This document shows, piece after piece, positions 51,250 through 63,623 of a stretch of DNA of 64,000 bases. Each line of letters begins with the position of its first letter. Within the stretch, counting starts at the first letter, position 1. Below the pieces are notes generated by a model. That model saw only the letters and a list, made by a program, of their open reading frames with translations. It did no database searches and was not told the origin of the DNA. This DNA is from Fasciolopsis buskii (taxonomy: Eukaryota; Platyhelminthes; Trematoda; Plagiorchiida; Fasciolidae): NCBI GenBank assembly GCA_008360955.1, contig LUCM01008702.1, positions 210,963 through 274,962 of the forward strand, given 5' to 3'. The translations under genes and the position numbers were made by a program.

Positions 51250-54200
51250 CCTGGAGTACATCTTTGGCATAAGCAACATATGGAACATTGAATTACTTGA
51301 CGCATTAGCAGCCGCATATGTACAGCTAATTTGGGATTGGAAGTGTGTTACCTAGTCGCCCAATCAAAGCATCAAGTTGGTGATTTGCGTTCCATTAGCG
51401 TAGAGCACTGTCAATAACTCCGGTGGACCGGTGGGGCTAGTTGGTTGAATGAGATCAGTAACGGATAGCTGCTATACACTTTGGTGACCGAATTGAACCG
51501 TTTCCTTCGTGATAAAATGACGTGCCTGCATAGAGGCAGCTGAAGAGAACAGCTTGGTCCAGAATGTGGAAGTGGCCAAACGCATGCCCTTCCAATAGCG
51601 AAGGTGGTTCGGAGAGTGCAAGGCAAACACTATTTTTCATTAGTGCCTATTTTGGTTTGAAGGCACGGTGCTGTTAGGTTGCCCAGGTCAACGCAAGTGG
51701 TTTCATTGGGATCCACAGCATCACACTCCAACTTCCCAAGCTTAACCGGCAAGGTAAATAGACAAGAGGGCGGCAATTGGCTGCTTAGTTCATACGCCTT
51801 TTGGCAAGCACAGTGATGGATGTTTTGTAAACCGTTTGTGACTGGCGAAAAAAAATGCACTTTATTGAAAGTGGCTCCTACATGAGAATTTAGTGAGTAA
51901 ACTTTTCTCAGCAGAGGTCATTTGGGAACATTTCAAGAGATTTTTGATACCCCAGCTAATTTGAATCCAATAGTTATCTATCCCCGACCACAAAAAGTTT
52001 TTTTAAACTAAGATCCAACAAGAGATACAAAAACTGCTGCAAGAATATCATCCTGACAAACCTTTTGGGGACAAAAGCAATCAGTTAACTACCGTATCTA
52101 TGTCTGAGAACGTATTTGAAATTCAATAGCAACATGTACGAACGAGGAGATATCAGTAAATCTTGGTGAACCACAAAGGCCAAAAGGCTAAGCTTTCATT
52201 GTAATCACCTAGATAATCACAATAAATCATGCATTTGGACACTGTTTTACTGAATTAAAACTCATTGGAGCGCAACGTAGCTAAAATAACCTGTATTTTT
52301 GAGACTTTCCAACGTTGCGGGTATTCAGAACAAGAGCCCTACACGGGATTAGCAAGAAAACTGCCAGAAAGCTGTAATCTAGCGAAGGCATTCCCTTCAT
52401 ATAAGAACGACACTCAGGATAACCGTAAGTCTGCTTCTATCTAAAGTCATAATAGACTGTCTGAACCCATGAGAAGCGTTATAGCTAAACCAAATGAATA
52501 GCTAAAAACCGAAGTAACAACTAGCTTCATATTCGGAATCAAATGCATGCACTGTGACAGAACCTGCAACGGTCAAAAACCAAGAATGTATGAACTCAAA
52601 CTAATCACAAGAAGACATGACATGCTATCCTTTGTTCTTTATCACTTGGACTAACAGGGACAAAGTTCCAGTCTGGACGAAGCCTGGCACTCTTCAAGAC
52701 AATTAGTGGGCATTTTGAAGTCGATCACGTGCACATATTGACGAGGGAAAACCCATTTTGTTTTCGAAGAAGGCTAGGGACCGACCTATCCAGCAAAGGT
52801 TCCAAAAATCGCTGCTGCTAACCCAAATGCAAGTAGGTGTATCCACAACGTTGAATTATCAATCAACGGTAAAAATTTCACACCATAAGTCGAATTACCG
52901 GACGTCAGTCCCGCAAAGTCATAATCGCATTTTCAATTCTCTGAGTGGAAAAAAGCAGGTACATGGACCCGCACCAAACAAAGAGAAAACCACAGTCAGC
53001 TACTGCCATACAATGATGATGTCACCTAGAATGAGTGATGAATTTTTTATGTTCTGAACGTGAAGCTCAGCCATCGACAGCGTTCAACACCAACGTTCGG
53101 ATCCATCCAACCACTTTAACCCATCTTAAAATTTACCATTATCTTTGAATCCTTATTAATTTTGGCATCTGACTAAGTTAGAAAGGATGTTAAGATGAAG
53201 TAGTTTTTCTTGCTGTTCAATAGTGTTCCGTCTCAGATGGTTGGATACGTGCCACATTCCAGGAAGACAATCCTAATTCGATAGTAGATGACTGGTCTTC
53301 AGAACTGGAATTTTTTACAGCAGGTCAGAAGAATGTCATGAGAATGGACTGAATGCAGTGAATGACTCTTCCAAACCAATTATAAGCTGAACAGACTTCG
53401 ACTTTGCTAACCACCTAAGGTTCTGTTTCACGCATTTCCGATGGTGACCAAGTGAACCATGGAGTTTTCACATCTGTTAGTGTGCAACCTCTTGTTGAGG
53501 GGGCATTCATATGAAACGCAAACATACATCAACTAAGTAATCCATGCAAGTATTGAACTCGGATCGACTTTAATATACCTGGCTGTGTTGTTGAGCTATA
53601 CAAATTACTTTCACATCAACCCACCATTGTTTTCTCAACCGTTTTTAGCTGCAGCTTCCCTCGCCAATACTGCTTTGTTTATACGTCCTCATGGAAACGG
53701 CAACCTTTGAGAGCAAGAGATCACACCCCGTGAAGGTATGGCAGTTATTCCATTTTCCCCCTGAGTGGGGTTATCGGTTGTTGCACGATGACGGACCGTT
53801 ATAGAAAACCAGCGATCGGTGCACAAAAGTGAATGCATTCCGCTCATGTCAGCCGGCGGCAAGCACAGGAGATAAGTCCAGCTCAAGGCAGCTTTTTCAC
53901 ATTGGCTACTAGCTGCCAGCTTACACAGGGACGTGACTGGAATTCTAGAGTGAGGGAAGGCAAACTGAGAAGGCCATATCGTAAGGTGTGCTAAGCAGAC
54001 AGGACCAGCTGTCCGGATTCGACAAGAAAACGACAGGAACTAAATCAGGTGAAATCCACAAAACGTAATGAATCAGCCAAGACATGAGCCGGACACCACA
54101 CAACATATTGATATCCGGGTAAATACGCAACCAAATTTGTCTTTAAATGTGCGATGTTCTCACTCAACAAAACGAGATTGGCTGATTGGGAAGCAGAATT

Positions 54201-56780
54201 CGGAAGTAACCAAGAAATCACTCAAACCCCAACTCCACAGGCTACTTTAGCATCCGACGTCCCGCTTTTTCCTTCAATAGAATCTTATCATGATCTGTTC
54301 CAATCCAATTTTCGATTCAAGGTTATCAGTTCTTGCTCAGCACTGTCGAGACTACAAGCTTGTATGTCCCTAGAGCAGTAGTAATCCTTAGTGAACGGGA
54401 CTAGAAACAATAACATACAAGAAAATGCGAACTGATCCAGAAAAACAAAGCCAAGATAACAAGCAAATAAGTACAAAAAATCCAGAGCAATTAGAACCAC
54501 GTAGTTTAGGCCTTGGTAACTTAATTGGGAACGGTTTATTCAGAGGATCAGCACAACCCTGGTTTGGATGTGGGGATGGTTTGAGAATTATTGTCCACTA
54601 GCCTAATTGCAACCAGATGTTCGATGCAAACAGAATCGGACAATTCGTTACGTCTATGAAATCGCAGTACAATCCAGTGCCCAAAGTTTTGCTGACTGTT
54701 TACGCACCTGTTGGGGAAAAAAACCGTCACTTCGGAACGTTTTGATTAGTGAAAAAAAAATCTACACCCAAATTCCCTTAGTTTTTTGTGAAAGAATTCA
54801 GTCTTCGGCACTGAAACTCAGGGGCACGTCTCCTAAGTGGGTCCGGTTCAGTACGGACCAAGGTCACTAATCATTAGCGCATGAGCCGGGGATTTATCTT
54901 ACAGACTTAGGTCAATTCCAATCATGAAACCAGTATTATTCTACACTCGACCTGCTTCATTTGTCCGACCTGAATTCGCGGTTTGCGGCTTAAAATGTGA
55001 TTGGTCACACGTGTGCAAGCCAATTGATAGGGGGAATTAAATGTTTCTAACTCTACCTCTCAGAATGTGCAATTCCAATTCTCTTGAGTTGTTCCTTATT
55101 TAATTTTGTGTTGTTTTCTTTTTCTTTTTACTCATTTCACAAGGCGATAATTATCCTAATCTTGTTCGATTCAATCCTTGTGGGCCATGATCAAAGTTAA
55201 TTCGTGACATCGGTCTACCAAACGAGTTCATTTAGCCGAGAACTGGTGAACGAGGACTCAAAGCATTCTGGTTTCTCCGCCGATTGTTCACACGCGTTAT
55301 CTGACACTGAAATCAGGTATGAGTGGATAGATTTGATAGACGGATTCTCGAGGTATTGTCCCTATTATCAAGCTAGTCCTGTTTCCCTAATAACAAGGTG
55401 CGTGATCCCTTAGGTGGTAAAAAGAATTCAATTCACTTCTCTCAGATGTCGACCCGATTATATTGCGTTATGTGGCAATTTAATGGGACACGAATTTCTT
55501 GTTTGACACTACTTCCCTCACGAACTTCATTCAATCCAGTCATGGCTTGTGCATCCGGAGCCTTGCTATTTAATTTCCTGGGAACATGCACTCTAACTTT
55601 AACGGGGATTACTACGAACGGGATGATGTCGTTCCAACAGGCAGACAGCTTGAACCCATGCTAGCAAGTATAGTTCCAATTACCCATGAAAAAAATTGCA
55701 TAGACATGATGTCTGTTTCATCATAAATAAGCTTTACTTTGATTTTAGGCTGATTGTTAGAAGATGTAAATTATATGACAAATTTATCCGTAGGCTTGCA
55801 CAATGCCTTCCTACCAGATGGGAATGGACAGCAGCCTTCTTTTGCTAGACATCCTGATGAACACACGTGCTGAAAAACCGATACAAAGGATTGCTTATTT
55901 CAAAACAAGTTAGAGTGGCTTATGTGTTCGGGTTTCCTGTTCTCTCACCAGTTGCCCACAAGAAGTTTCCGGTAAAAACGCTTTCTCAGTGAGCCCAGAA
56001 CATCTGCAGAACAGACGAATCTGCAGGAGGAAAAAGTCCCTAATAATGATTCTCAGGACGGACAAACTCAGCAATAAGTTTACTGACGTTCACAAAGCAG
56101 AGCCTGAGGTAATTCCAACCAACTTGGTGGTGGTAAATCACTTTAAGCTGACGCTACCATTCAAGAGTGATCGTCTGTTCAAATGAACCGACCAAAACAA
56201 TCAATGTGTGCAACAGACTACCAAATTAGCGAGTGAACTGTATAATACGCAAATCATCATCAGAATGAATCCTATAACTGATTCGATAAGGTTGTCCGGC
56301 CAAATCGCCTCTCATATCATTTTTTCAGTTCAATTGCAGTTGCGTGGGATAAAAGCATAAACCGGGCGGATCGTACCTATGGTAGGTAAATGGGACTGAT
56401 CTGCCTAAGTTGGCAATAATATCGGTGAATTATTGATAATCCGGCAGGCGGAAGAATAACAGAAACTCGACCCCTTCAGTCAACAGACAACTTGTATCAC
56501 CGTAGTGATGTTCCTTGGGGTTTTGAAATAATATTAAAAAAACTGTGACCCACGATTGTTAGCCTTTCTTCAGGCATATTGGATTAATGGATTACATAGA
56601 CATTTGGTGTTGACCCAAAGATTCAGGCATAGACAAAAATTTGGTATCAATTCATTTTTTAAAATATTGATTCACACATGGCCTTAGTAGTCAGTAATAA
56701 CGTTTTAATTATGCAACTGTAAAATATGCTTAGTTTTACTAGCCAGAAGTAAAAGGTTTCGCCCTTCAAGGCAAATAACT
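51250..56780. other. Gene-poor spacer with scattered coding-like patches
   Basis: Coding-like but unrecognised stretches occur at 51411-51860 (minus), 52758-53057 (plus, 99 codons) and 54112-54381 (plus, about 90 open codons ending near a GTATGT donor-like site). None shows a domain that I can name, and no pair of splice sites ties them together. No copies of the SINE or hairpin families were seen here. Confidence 0.4.
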
Positions 56781-56789
56781 GTTTCTCAG

Positions 56790-56805
56790 TAATAATAATA
56801 ATAAT
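56790..56805. repeat. Short (TAA)n microsatellite
   Basis: Five uninterrupted TAA units, followed by a degenerate TTAATA extension. It is short and of no evident function. Confidence 0.85.
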
Positions 56806-56809
56806 TAAT

Positions 56810-58200
56810 ACTTATCTTCATTATTCTATACAGGCACGCTATTTGAAGAATAGCACTGCAGCTACTGTAAATCTTTTGACTTGCAAAGTGGCTGACGATT
56901 AGAAGCAGTGGAACCTGCAACATTCGTGTCGAAATGCCCATAGTTACTGACTGTGTGACAGCACTTACCTGAAAGACAATCGGCCAATCAATTCGTTGCA
57001 TTTAAAAGACAAATCAAATCATGCTCTTTTAGTTAAGAAGCCGTATCCACATCAGGCATACCGATTAGAGGTGAACTATCGGAACGGGAACCTGTATAAT
57101 TCATTGACTTCTGTTTCCCCTATCCACGGGCACAGATTCGCACGCATACCGGCCTTTCACCCGACTGTCCATTTGTTTGATTTAGAAGGTTTTATCTGGC
57201 CAGCTCGTTTTGACCATTTCGCGAGCTAGTACCGAAACCTCTGGCTAGTCCGAAAAAATGATGTTTGGGATCGTGGTCACTCCCCACATAAACCTGTTTT
57301 CATATGGATGCTGTTTACTTTTTTGTACCGTTTTGGGATTAAACTTCGAAAAAACCTTAGCCTAACTAGTGCAACCATTGAGAAATGGGCTTTTTGGATT
57401 TCTGTAAGTTGGTTGAAAAAACAAACGCAAAGTTAATCATGGGGCCACAGTCGAACTACTTTTACTCTGTCAGTTTCATATGTGGGACTTACAAGGCAGC
57501 GGCCTAGATAAAAATGAAAACATTTTCATTTTTTTGTTTCACACTCATCCTGCTGTGTGAAATTCGGCACACAGGGACGCATCGGTTGCGCTTTGCTGAA
57601 TCGCTTAACGCACGTTGTATATTACAAGAACCTGTTGCAAGTATTTGCCACTTTTTATCCATTTAAAACGAATATGAGACACGAAAGTTAAAGTTTTTCT
57701 AGCAAAGGATCTTCGAGTAAATAATCGTACATCAAATTACAGACTGACACATGCATTGTACACAAATCTTAGTTGCTGTTTCGGTCATACATTGGGATCC
57801 CACGTATCACCTTTGGGTTATCTAATAAGGTGTTCCCTATTGCTTCCTCGAATAATAGAAATCGCAAATAAAGGGAAAACAGGGCAGTAGCGAAACTAGC
57901 TCGTTTCACAATAACTTCCACCTTACAGTCATACATGTGAAGAACGTAATAAAGGATAACATTAAGATATACCAACAACCAGATTAGATAATCGTCAAAA
58001 AACTGAAATGTCTGGAAAAGGGAAATAAAGTTCATAGGATGTTGGTTGGAAATGCGCGTGGGGGGAGAAAACTAAGAAGTATGATTTCCCTAAAATTTCC
58101 TCTCTCCAAGTTATACGCTCAATTTACTGGCCTATCCATTTTCTCCATGAACATGAACGATAAACTGCTTCTCTCTATCTCCTTATGATCATATATTCCT
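56810..58200. other. Gene-poor spacer
   Basis: Short frames only. An 88-codon minus-strand frame (57769-58035) has no known motif. Confidence 0.5.
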
Positions 58201-58204
58201 CCGT

Positions 58205-58450
58205 TTGCTCGCATTCGGCTAGCTATCATAAGTAGAAAGATCAGACAACTCTTTTAAGGACTTAAGGAAAACAAATCAGCCGACAATCTCCAGTGTTGTC
58301 GTTGCACATTTGGCAGATACTGGCCATGAAACAGGTTACGAAACTTATCTACGCGGTACCACCACAGCTATCAAAAGCTGTTTGTGCACGGCGTCTGGCC
58401 ACATCAAAGACGTGGATTACTCAACGGATCCCTTTGTCCCCTAAAACAAG
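58205..58450 (+). pseudogene. Penelope-like element endonuclease C-terminus (probable relic)
   Basis: In one frame the sequence reads SSVVVAHLADTGHE (58289-58330), matching the SxLAxHxxxTGH signature of the GIY-YIG endonuclease of Penelope-like elements. It is preceded by a degraded KDLRKTNQP segment. In the next frame YAVPPQLSKAVCARRLATSK corresponds to the block with a VPP, Leu/Arg-rich run and TAEA-like end that follows in the family. A further STDPF run and an LPIL-type end resemble the protein's C-terminus. Frame changes show it is dead. It may be part of the same family as the RT fragment at 50840-51240, but on the opposite strand and 7 kb away. The GIY-YIG motif itself is not visible, so this rests on the histidine motif and its context. 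Confidence 0.45.
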
Positions 58451-58459
58451 TTGCAAATA

Positions 58460-61400
58460 CTTCTTCCTATCCTGTCCTGTAAATGACACTATTGCGCAAA
58501 CAACACAACCGCGTCTCGTGACCCGTCCACCTGAAACCAGAAGTGACCAATCCTTTCAACCAAACCAGAGATTTGCATCTTTTCTACATCCACATTCATT
58601 GCCAAACAACATCCAATGAACTTCATTTTCCTTTCCCGAACATCTCAGTTTTCTTTCGATTACCCAATCTGATTATTTGCATATCCCGATGTTATTCTCT
58701 ATCGAGTTCTTTATATATACAACTGTACTATCCAAATGTAGAAGTTATCAAAAATGAGCTCCTTTCGCTACTGCTTTGTTTTCTTTCTTGATAGAAATTT
58801 TCACTCCATGAAGCATGCTGATCGCCCACGTGATTCACAAAAGAAATGTAGAAACATTTCAAATCAAACCATTTCGGTTGAGTGCGAAAATTTCAGTAAA
58901 CCGTGAAAAAGCAACCCGGCTGGGCTGAAAGTGCCAACAGATATGAGAGGACAAGTGGTCGTCAGACCGGGTAAGCTGCATGTAAATGTCCATGCTGAAG
59001 ATCTCCTGGGAATTCAGTCATAACTACTTTCGTAATGAGATAATTCCAACTGCAATGCACCATATCACGAAACAGTTACACGCAGGTCGTAAATTCTATG
59101 CTGTATGCATTTATCTAAAAAGGTTTCCAAACACAGCAGTTCACTGTTTTATGCCACCGGTAACAATTTGGACATGATAAGTAATTATGGATGCATTGCT
59201 AACTCTTCTGTACCATACGCACAACATGTGATGCAAATCAACTGAGCCACTCGCGTGCACAGCTTTTCAGACAACAAAGTCAGCCATATACGTGATATCT
59301 GTTTAAAGCGTACTTAATACTTCCTTCTATAGTGAAATTTTATCTCCACATCCTAAACTGTTTTGCGTTGCTTACGTTCAAGAAACAGGAACTGAGCCGA
59401 CGTGTTGAGTCTAAGCATTCACGTCCACCTTATTTGCAGAATCGTACTGCCAAGTTTTCAGCTATGCGGTGGATTTTGTCGCTTATAAGCGACGTAGGTC
59501 CACAAGCTTGTATTCTTCGTGTTTGCCTATTTACAAGTAATCTGACGTTTTAACTGGAATGTAACAGTTATGCACTTTGATTACAATTTTTGCGATGACC
59601 TTTCAATCATTGAATCTCCCATTATTAGCGCTCCATTTAGTGTGACAATGCAGCAGAAGTTCCATCTCCAATTTACTATGCCTGTTTGTCATTATTTCAT
59701 CACGTGTTAAGACCACCGTCTGAGCAATTCTCCGAGAACAGATGGTAAAATACTTGATTAAACAGTCACGTGATTCGTTTCTTTTTCAACCACGTCCATT
59801 CATAACTTTAAGAATCCTGAGCTATTCCGCAATCGTATGTTACATTGGTTTTCACGTTTCAAGTTTATGCTTACTTTCATATTCTTCTAATGGGATATCA
59901 AATCAGATTTTCCAGCCTAGACTGTAGGTATTTTCTGCGCTTTCCGTTTTGTGTGTGCTAATATGCAAAAATTAACCGCAAAATTTGGGTGACATTGAAT
60001 CACCAGGCCGTATAAAACTTAACGTGGAACAAATCTGGCTTTGGAAATAAGTCGTTTTTGGGCCAATCATTCACGCAGTGACTTATCATTTTCATCTAAT
60101 GTTTTGGTAAAAATGCAAAAACGCCGTTTGTTTAAATACAGATGTAGAATAGAATTCGTGTGACTATTTTTAGTCCATTTTTGTCAAAATATAGATATCT
60201 CCGGCTTTTGAGAATTGTTATATTAAACGAATATAGCATGTTCATCCGAAACCAAGACCAAAGTAACAAGTCTGCCCAGAATCTAGGTTAAAAATAGACC
60301 TAGTGATTCCGCCCAACCTAAATGTTTTACTGTTTGGTTCATATTAACATGGTGCTCAAGTAAACAAACCGGGTTGGTCAGTAAAAGTCCCTTGTGATTC
60401 TGGTTATCACGAATAACTCTTAAAGTGATTAATTTTATAGTCCGCAAAGCAATTGTAGTAATTCTGGATAGCATTCCGATTGCAATTCTAGCATCACAAT
60501 GGGACTACCCGCGGTGTCTACCAAAAATCTTAGAGTGCAGCAAAACTAGAGTTGATAGTCTTCGGTTTGTGATCTGGAAAAACTCTCGTCCATGTGATTA
60601 GTCTGAATAGTATTTTTAGGAATGGAGTGAATAACACTGTAGTAATGACAGCTCCAGATGAAACGGCAACAAATGTCATGCGGAAAAACATATTTTCTAA
60701 GTTAACTTACCAATCGTGGTTTATCAAGGCAAAGCGCTTCCACACACTGCCTACAGTGCCCATAAATGCCTGGACGAAATTGGGACCCGAAAATTCACTC
60801 TGAAGAGTCCCTTCTCTCCAGTTTCTTAACTAGTTGTGATTGGATGTCTTTCCATGGTGTCCATTCAGGACTGCGTTCTGTTTGAGGAAACCGAGAAAGA
60901 ATGGCAGGCGTAAGTAGTATATTTCAAGGAAGATGCGCATTTTGCCGGAAGCTATATAAATGAGTTCAAGAAAATTGGCTGGAAGCAGTTGAATTGGACG
61001 ACCAAGCTAGTAAAATTCGCTATGAGCGGACATTAGGGTGATCTCATTATTTCTCCCTCGTTTTTACACGCATTATTTTACGCACCCATAAACATAACTT
61101 TCTTGTTGTGCTTTTGCTTGCGTTTTTCTCCACTAAATGTTTTAAAATGCTTTCAAAATGTATTGCCAATCTTTCTCACGAAACTTTGCACTCATCTTTT
61201 TTCATGTGTCACCGTTGATGAAGAAACTGAGAACTCAGCTCAGTAAAACCTTATCGGTCATGCCAACCAGAATTCGGACATTTTGGCTGAATTTATCAGA
61301 CATTTTGTTCTTCCGGATTTTTTACGAGATTGCTAACATATTTCCGAAATTAAGGGGGAGGGACAGAGGACCAGACTGTCGAAATATATAGTGAACAATA

Positions 61401-63300
61401 GCAAAGCTCATTCGCAATCTTTAATCTCGATTTCTGGAGTAAATTCAGGACTTCTTCTCCCGTAACCTGAAGCGACCTTGTCCATTCTTCAAACGAACTT
61501 CGATGAGAGGAACATATTTTCATTAAGAACGGACCAAATTCAACTAGGTTTTTGTAACGGAGCTCGATGTTCAATTGTGCTGCTTAATTTCTGGTGTTTG
61601 CTCAAACTTCAAAAGAAGCAAACGGTTTTGAAAAATACCGTCTTCGGATGTTAACCTTGTATGTACCTATTACCAAATTCCATCGAAACAGCAGATGCAT
61701 TGTGTAACGAAATAAATTGAAGAGCTCAAAAGTTGAAATTCTACACCTCCTTCCATGAGGTCCAAACAAACATTTCGTCGAATTCTTTTGGTTGTTCCGG
61801 CTAATTTTGCTCGAGAAAAAGGGATTGGTGAGTATTTGGAACAGAGGTTAGTCTCCCGCAACTATGTGATAATTTTGCAAACCCGTTTTTTGCAGGTGAG
61901 TGCAGCCATGCGCATATGGGACAGTGAGTTCAATCAGCCAGTTGACTAGCGAGACAAGATTTTTGGAGCCCAAAGATTGGTTTGCAGGGAGAACTGAAAT
62001 CTTTCTCGATTTGTGGTAGAACCATGGCGCCTTTGCACTCTGGCTGGTCACAAGTGGAATGACTAGAAGTCATATTCTGACTTTTCTGGCTGTTTTACCT
62101 ATCCTTGCCATTCACAATTCTGTATAAGCTCGTTTACTATTCTGCCAATAATTTTTTACTTCTTAAGTTTATTGGCATGCTTTTACTGGTAAAACTAGCG
62201 TCGTACTGTAATGAATGGATTTGCTGTCAGTTGATACCCCTCAAATAGAAAGTCTGTCCTGCAACATGCAGTTCCGAATCCTGCGATCTTCATGTTAAAA
62301 CTCCACGAATTAGACGATTTGACTGCTGTCGTGGACCAAATACGATTCAAAACGCTAATAATCTGCGGTTTTAAGGGCATGCTTTCTCAATGAAAGAGCT
62401 CAGAATTCCTTTACGTAAGTGAGATTTAGTAGGTTCTTACACCCCAAAAAGATTTCTGGTCGGGAACCCTAGCTGAACCCTTTAACAATGTGACCCTTAT
62501 CAGTTTAACATAGGAACAGAATAATAATGCAGCCTCTTCGGTTCTGCCATGTAAGACCTTGATTTGGATGGTGCACGATTGTGCTCATCCAGATGCTTGA
62601 AGCAATTTCTCGTTGTCGATTCAATTTCTTTGCACCAGGCACCCGGGAGGGTAATCCAAACGGTACCAGGCAACACTGTTCGGTCTGGGGGCTTCCCAAC
62701 TTAGTTGGTCCGTTGCTACCCAATAAATTGAGATGGTTTTTCCCCTTTATCGAGACAGATCTCCAAGTTACACATTCTCTCGTCAAACGATTGGAGATTG
62801 TCTTATCCACCAACTGTTTTTTTTTTCACTTTTACTTAGTCGACCTGCCTAAGGGATGAGCATTTGGTTATTTGAAGCAAGTTGCCTCCTATCAACCAGT
62901 TCTTTGGCGCAAAACTTTACTGACCCTTACGTACTAGCTCGTTAACCACGATCAAATCTGGCATCCAAAGTAACCCTTCTGAATAGCTCCTTCTATCTTG
63001 GGCTCACACAAATCACCACATAACGTCAAGGAGTAGTCTCATTGTGACTAGGGCGACCAAGATCGAAAATAATCAGTATATGATTAGCGGATAATGAATG
63101 CAAAGTTCACCAAGTGCAATCATCGGTTTTGAATAGCACTGTCCAGTCCAACCCCAGTAATGTGTTCTCAGTTGAATTCAGATAGGACAACCATTAACCG
63201 TGCGCCAACTTGCTCTGGTTTTGCCTCTTGCATCACAACATCTGCATAGACAACAAAGAACGGAAATTAATGAACGATCGACTGCAAAACAGCAAGTCGA
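58460..63300. other. Gene-poor spacer
   Basis: No confident gene. Two places are mildly exon-like: a minus-strand 74-codon frame (61350-61574) with a protein-like SSFEEWTRSLQVTGEEVLNL run, and a plus-strand frame (61755-61949) that crosses a GTGAGT donor-like and a TTTTTTGCAG acceptor-like site. Neither is strong enough to call. Confidence 0.45.
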
Positions 63301-63330
63301 AACAACATACAGAAGAAAAAATGTTTCAGG

Positions 63331-63497
63331 ACCAAGTGATTTAAGGGGTGTATAGAAAAATCGATGCGTCATGCATTGGTTTTAATTTGATTGTAAAACT
63401 TTCCTTGAGGAAGACTACCCACGGTAGTCGAAACGTTGATGCATTACATCTACCAATAACGCTATGCTATTAACATTATAACATTCACAATTAAAAA
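63331..63497 (+). repeat. Hairpin-bearing short repeat, copy 3 (left module plus core)
   Basis: The 56-bp module (63331-63386, from ACCAAGTGATTTAAGG to GGTTTTAAT) leads straight into the core TTGATTGTAAAACTT. The perfect stem GACTACC / GGTAGTC with loop CAC follows, then GAAACGTTGATG, CATTACATCTACCAATAACG and the AT-rich end ACATTCACAATT. The module is the reverse complement of 5628-5683. The sequence AAAAAATGTTTCAGG stands immediately before (63316-63330) and at the end (63493-63507), a perfect 15-bp direct repeat that looks like a target-site duplication. This makes the unit about 162 bp long. It encodes nothing. Confidence 0.88.
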
Positions 63498-63623
63498 ATG
63501 TTTCAGGTGCAAGAACACCGACTGAGGTCCTGAGCCATGTCACATAATGTGTTCAGGCATCGCCTGGGAGCATTTCGACTACCCCAACCTGGTAGTCACA
63601 CTGCACCTACAAGAGTCATCCTA

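Noticed and set aside
53224..53270. RTE-like FRLRWLDTCHIPG motif
   Set aside because: Only RLRWL matches, the following proline is one position off, and no neighbouring RTE blocks were found.
59478..59493. Perfect 16-bp palindrome GTCGCTTATAAGCGAC
   Set aside because: About one such palindrome is expected by chance in a window this size.
61828..61900. Mini-intron with GTGAGT and TTTTTTGCAG
   Set aside because: The joined flanks give no recognisable protein and the frame is already open across it; there is no other gene evidence.
62816..62840. Strong polypyrimidine tract and AG resembling a 3' splice site
   Set aside because: All frames downstream close within a few to about a dozen codons and no partner donor was identified.
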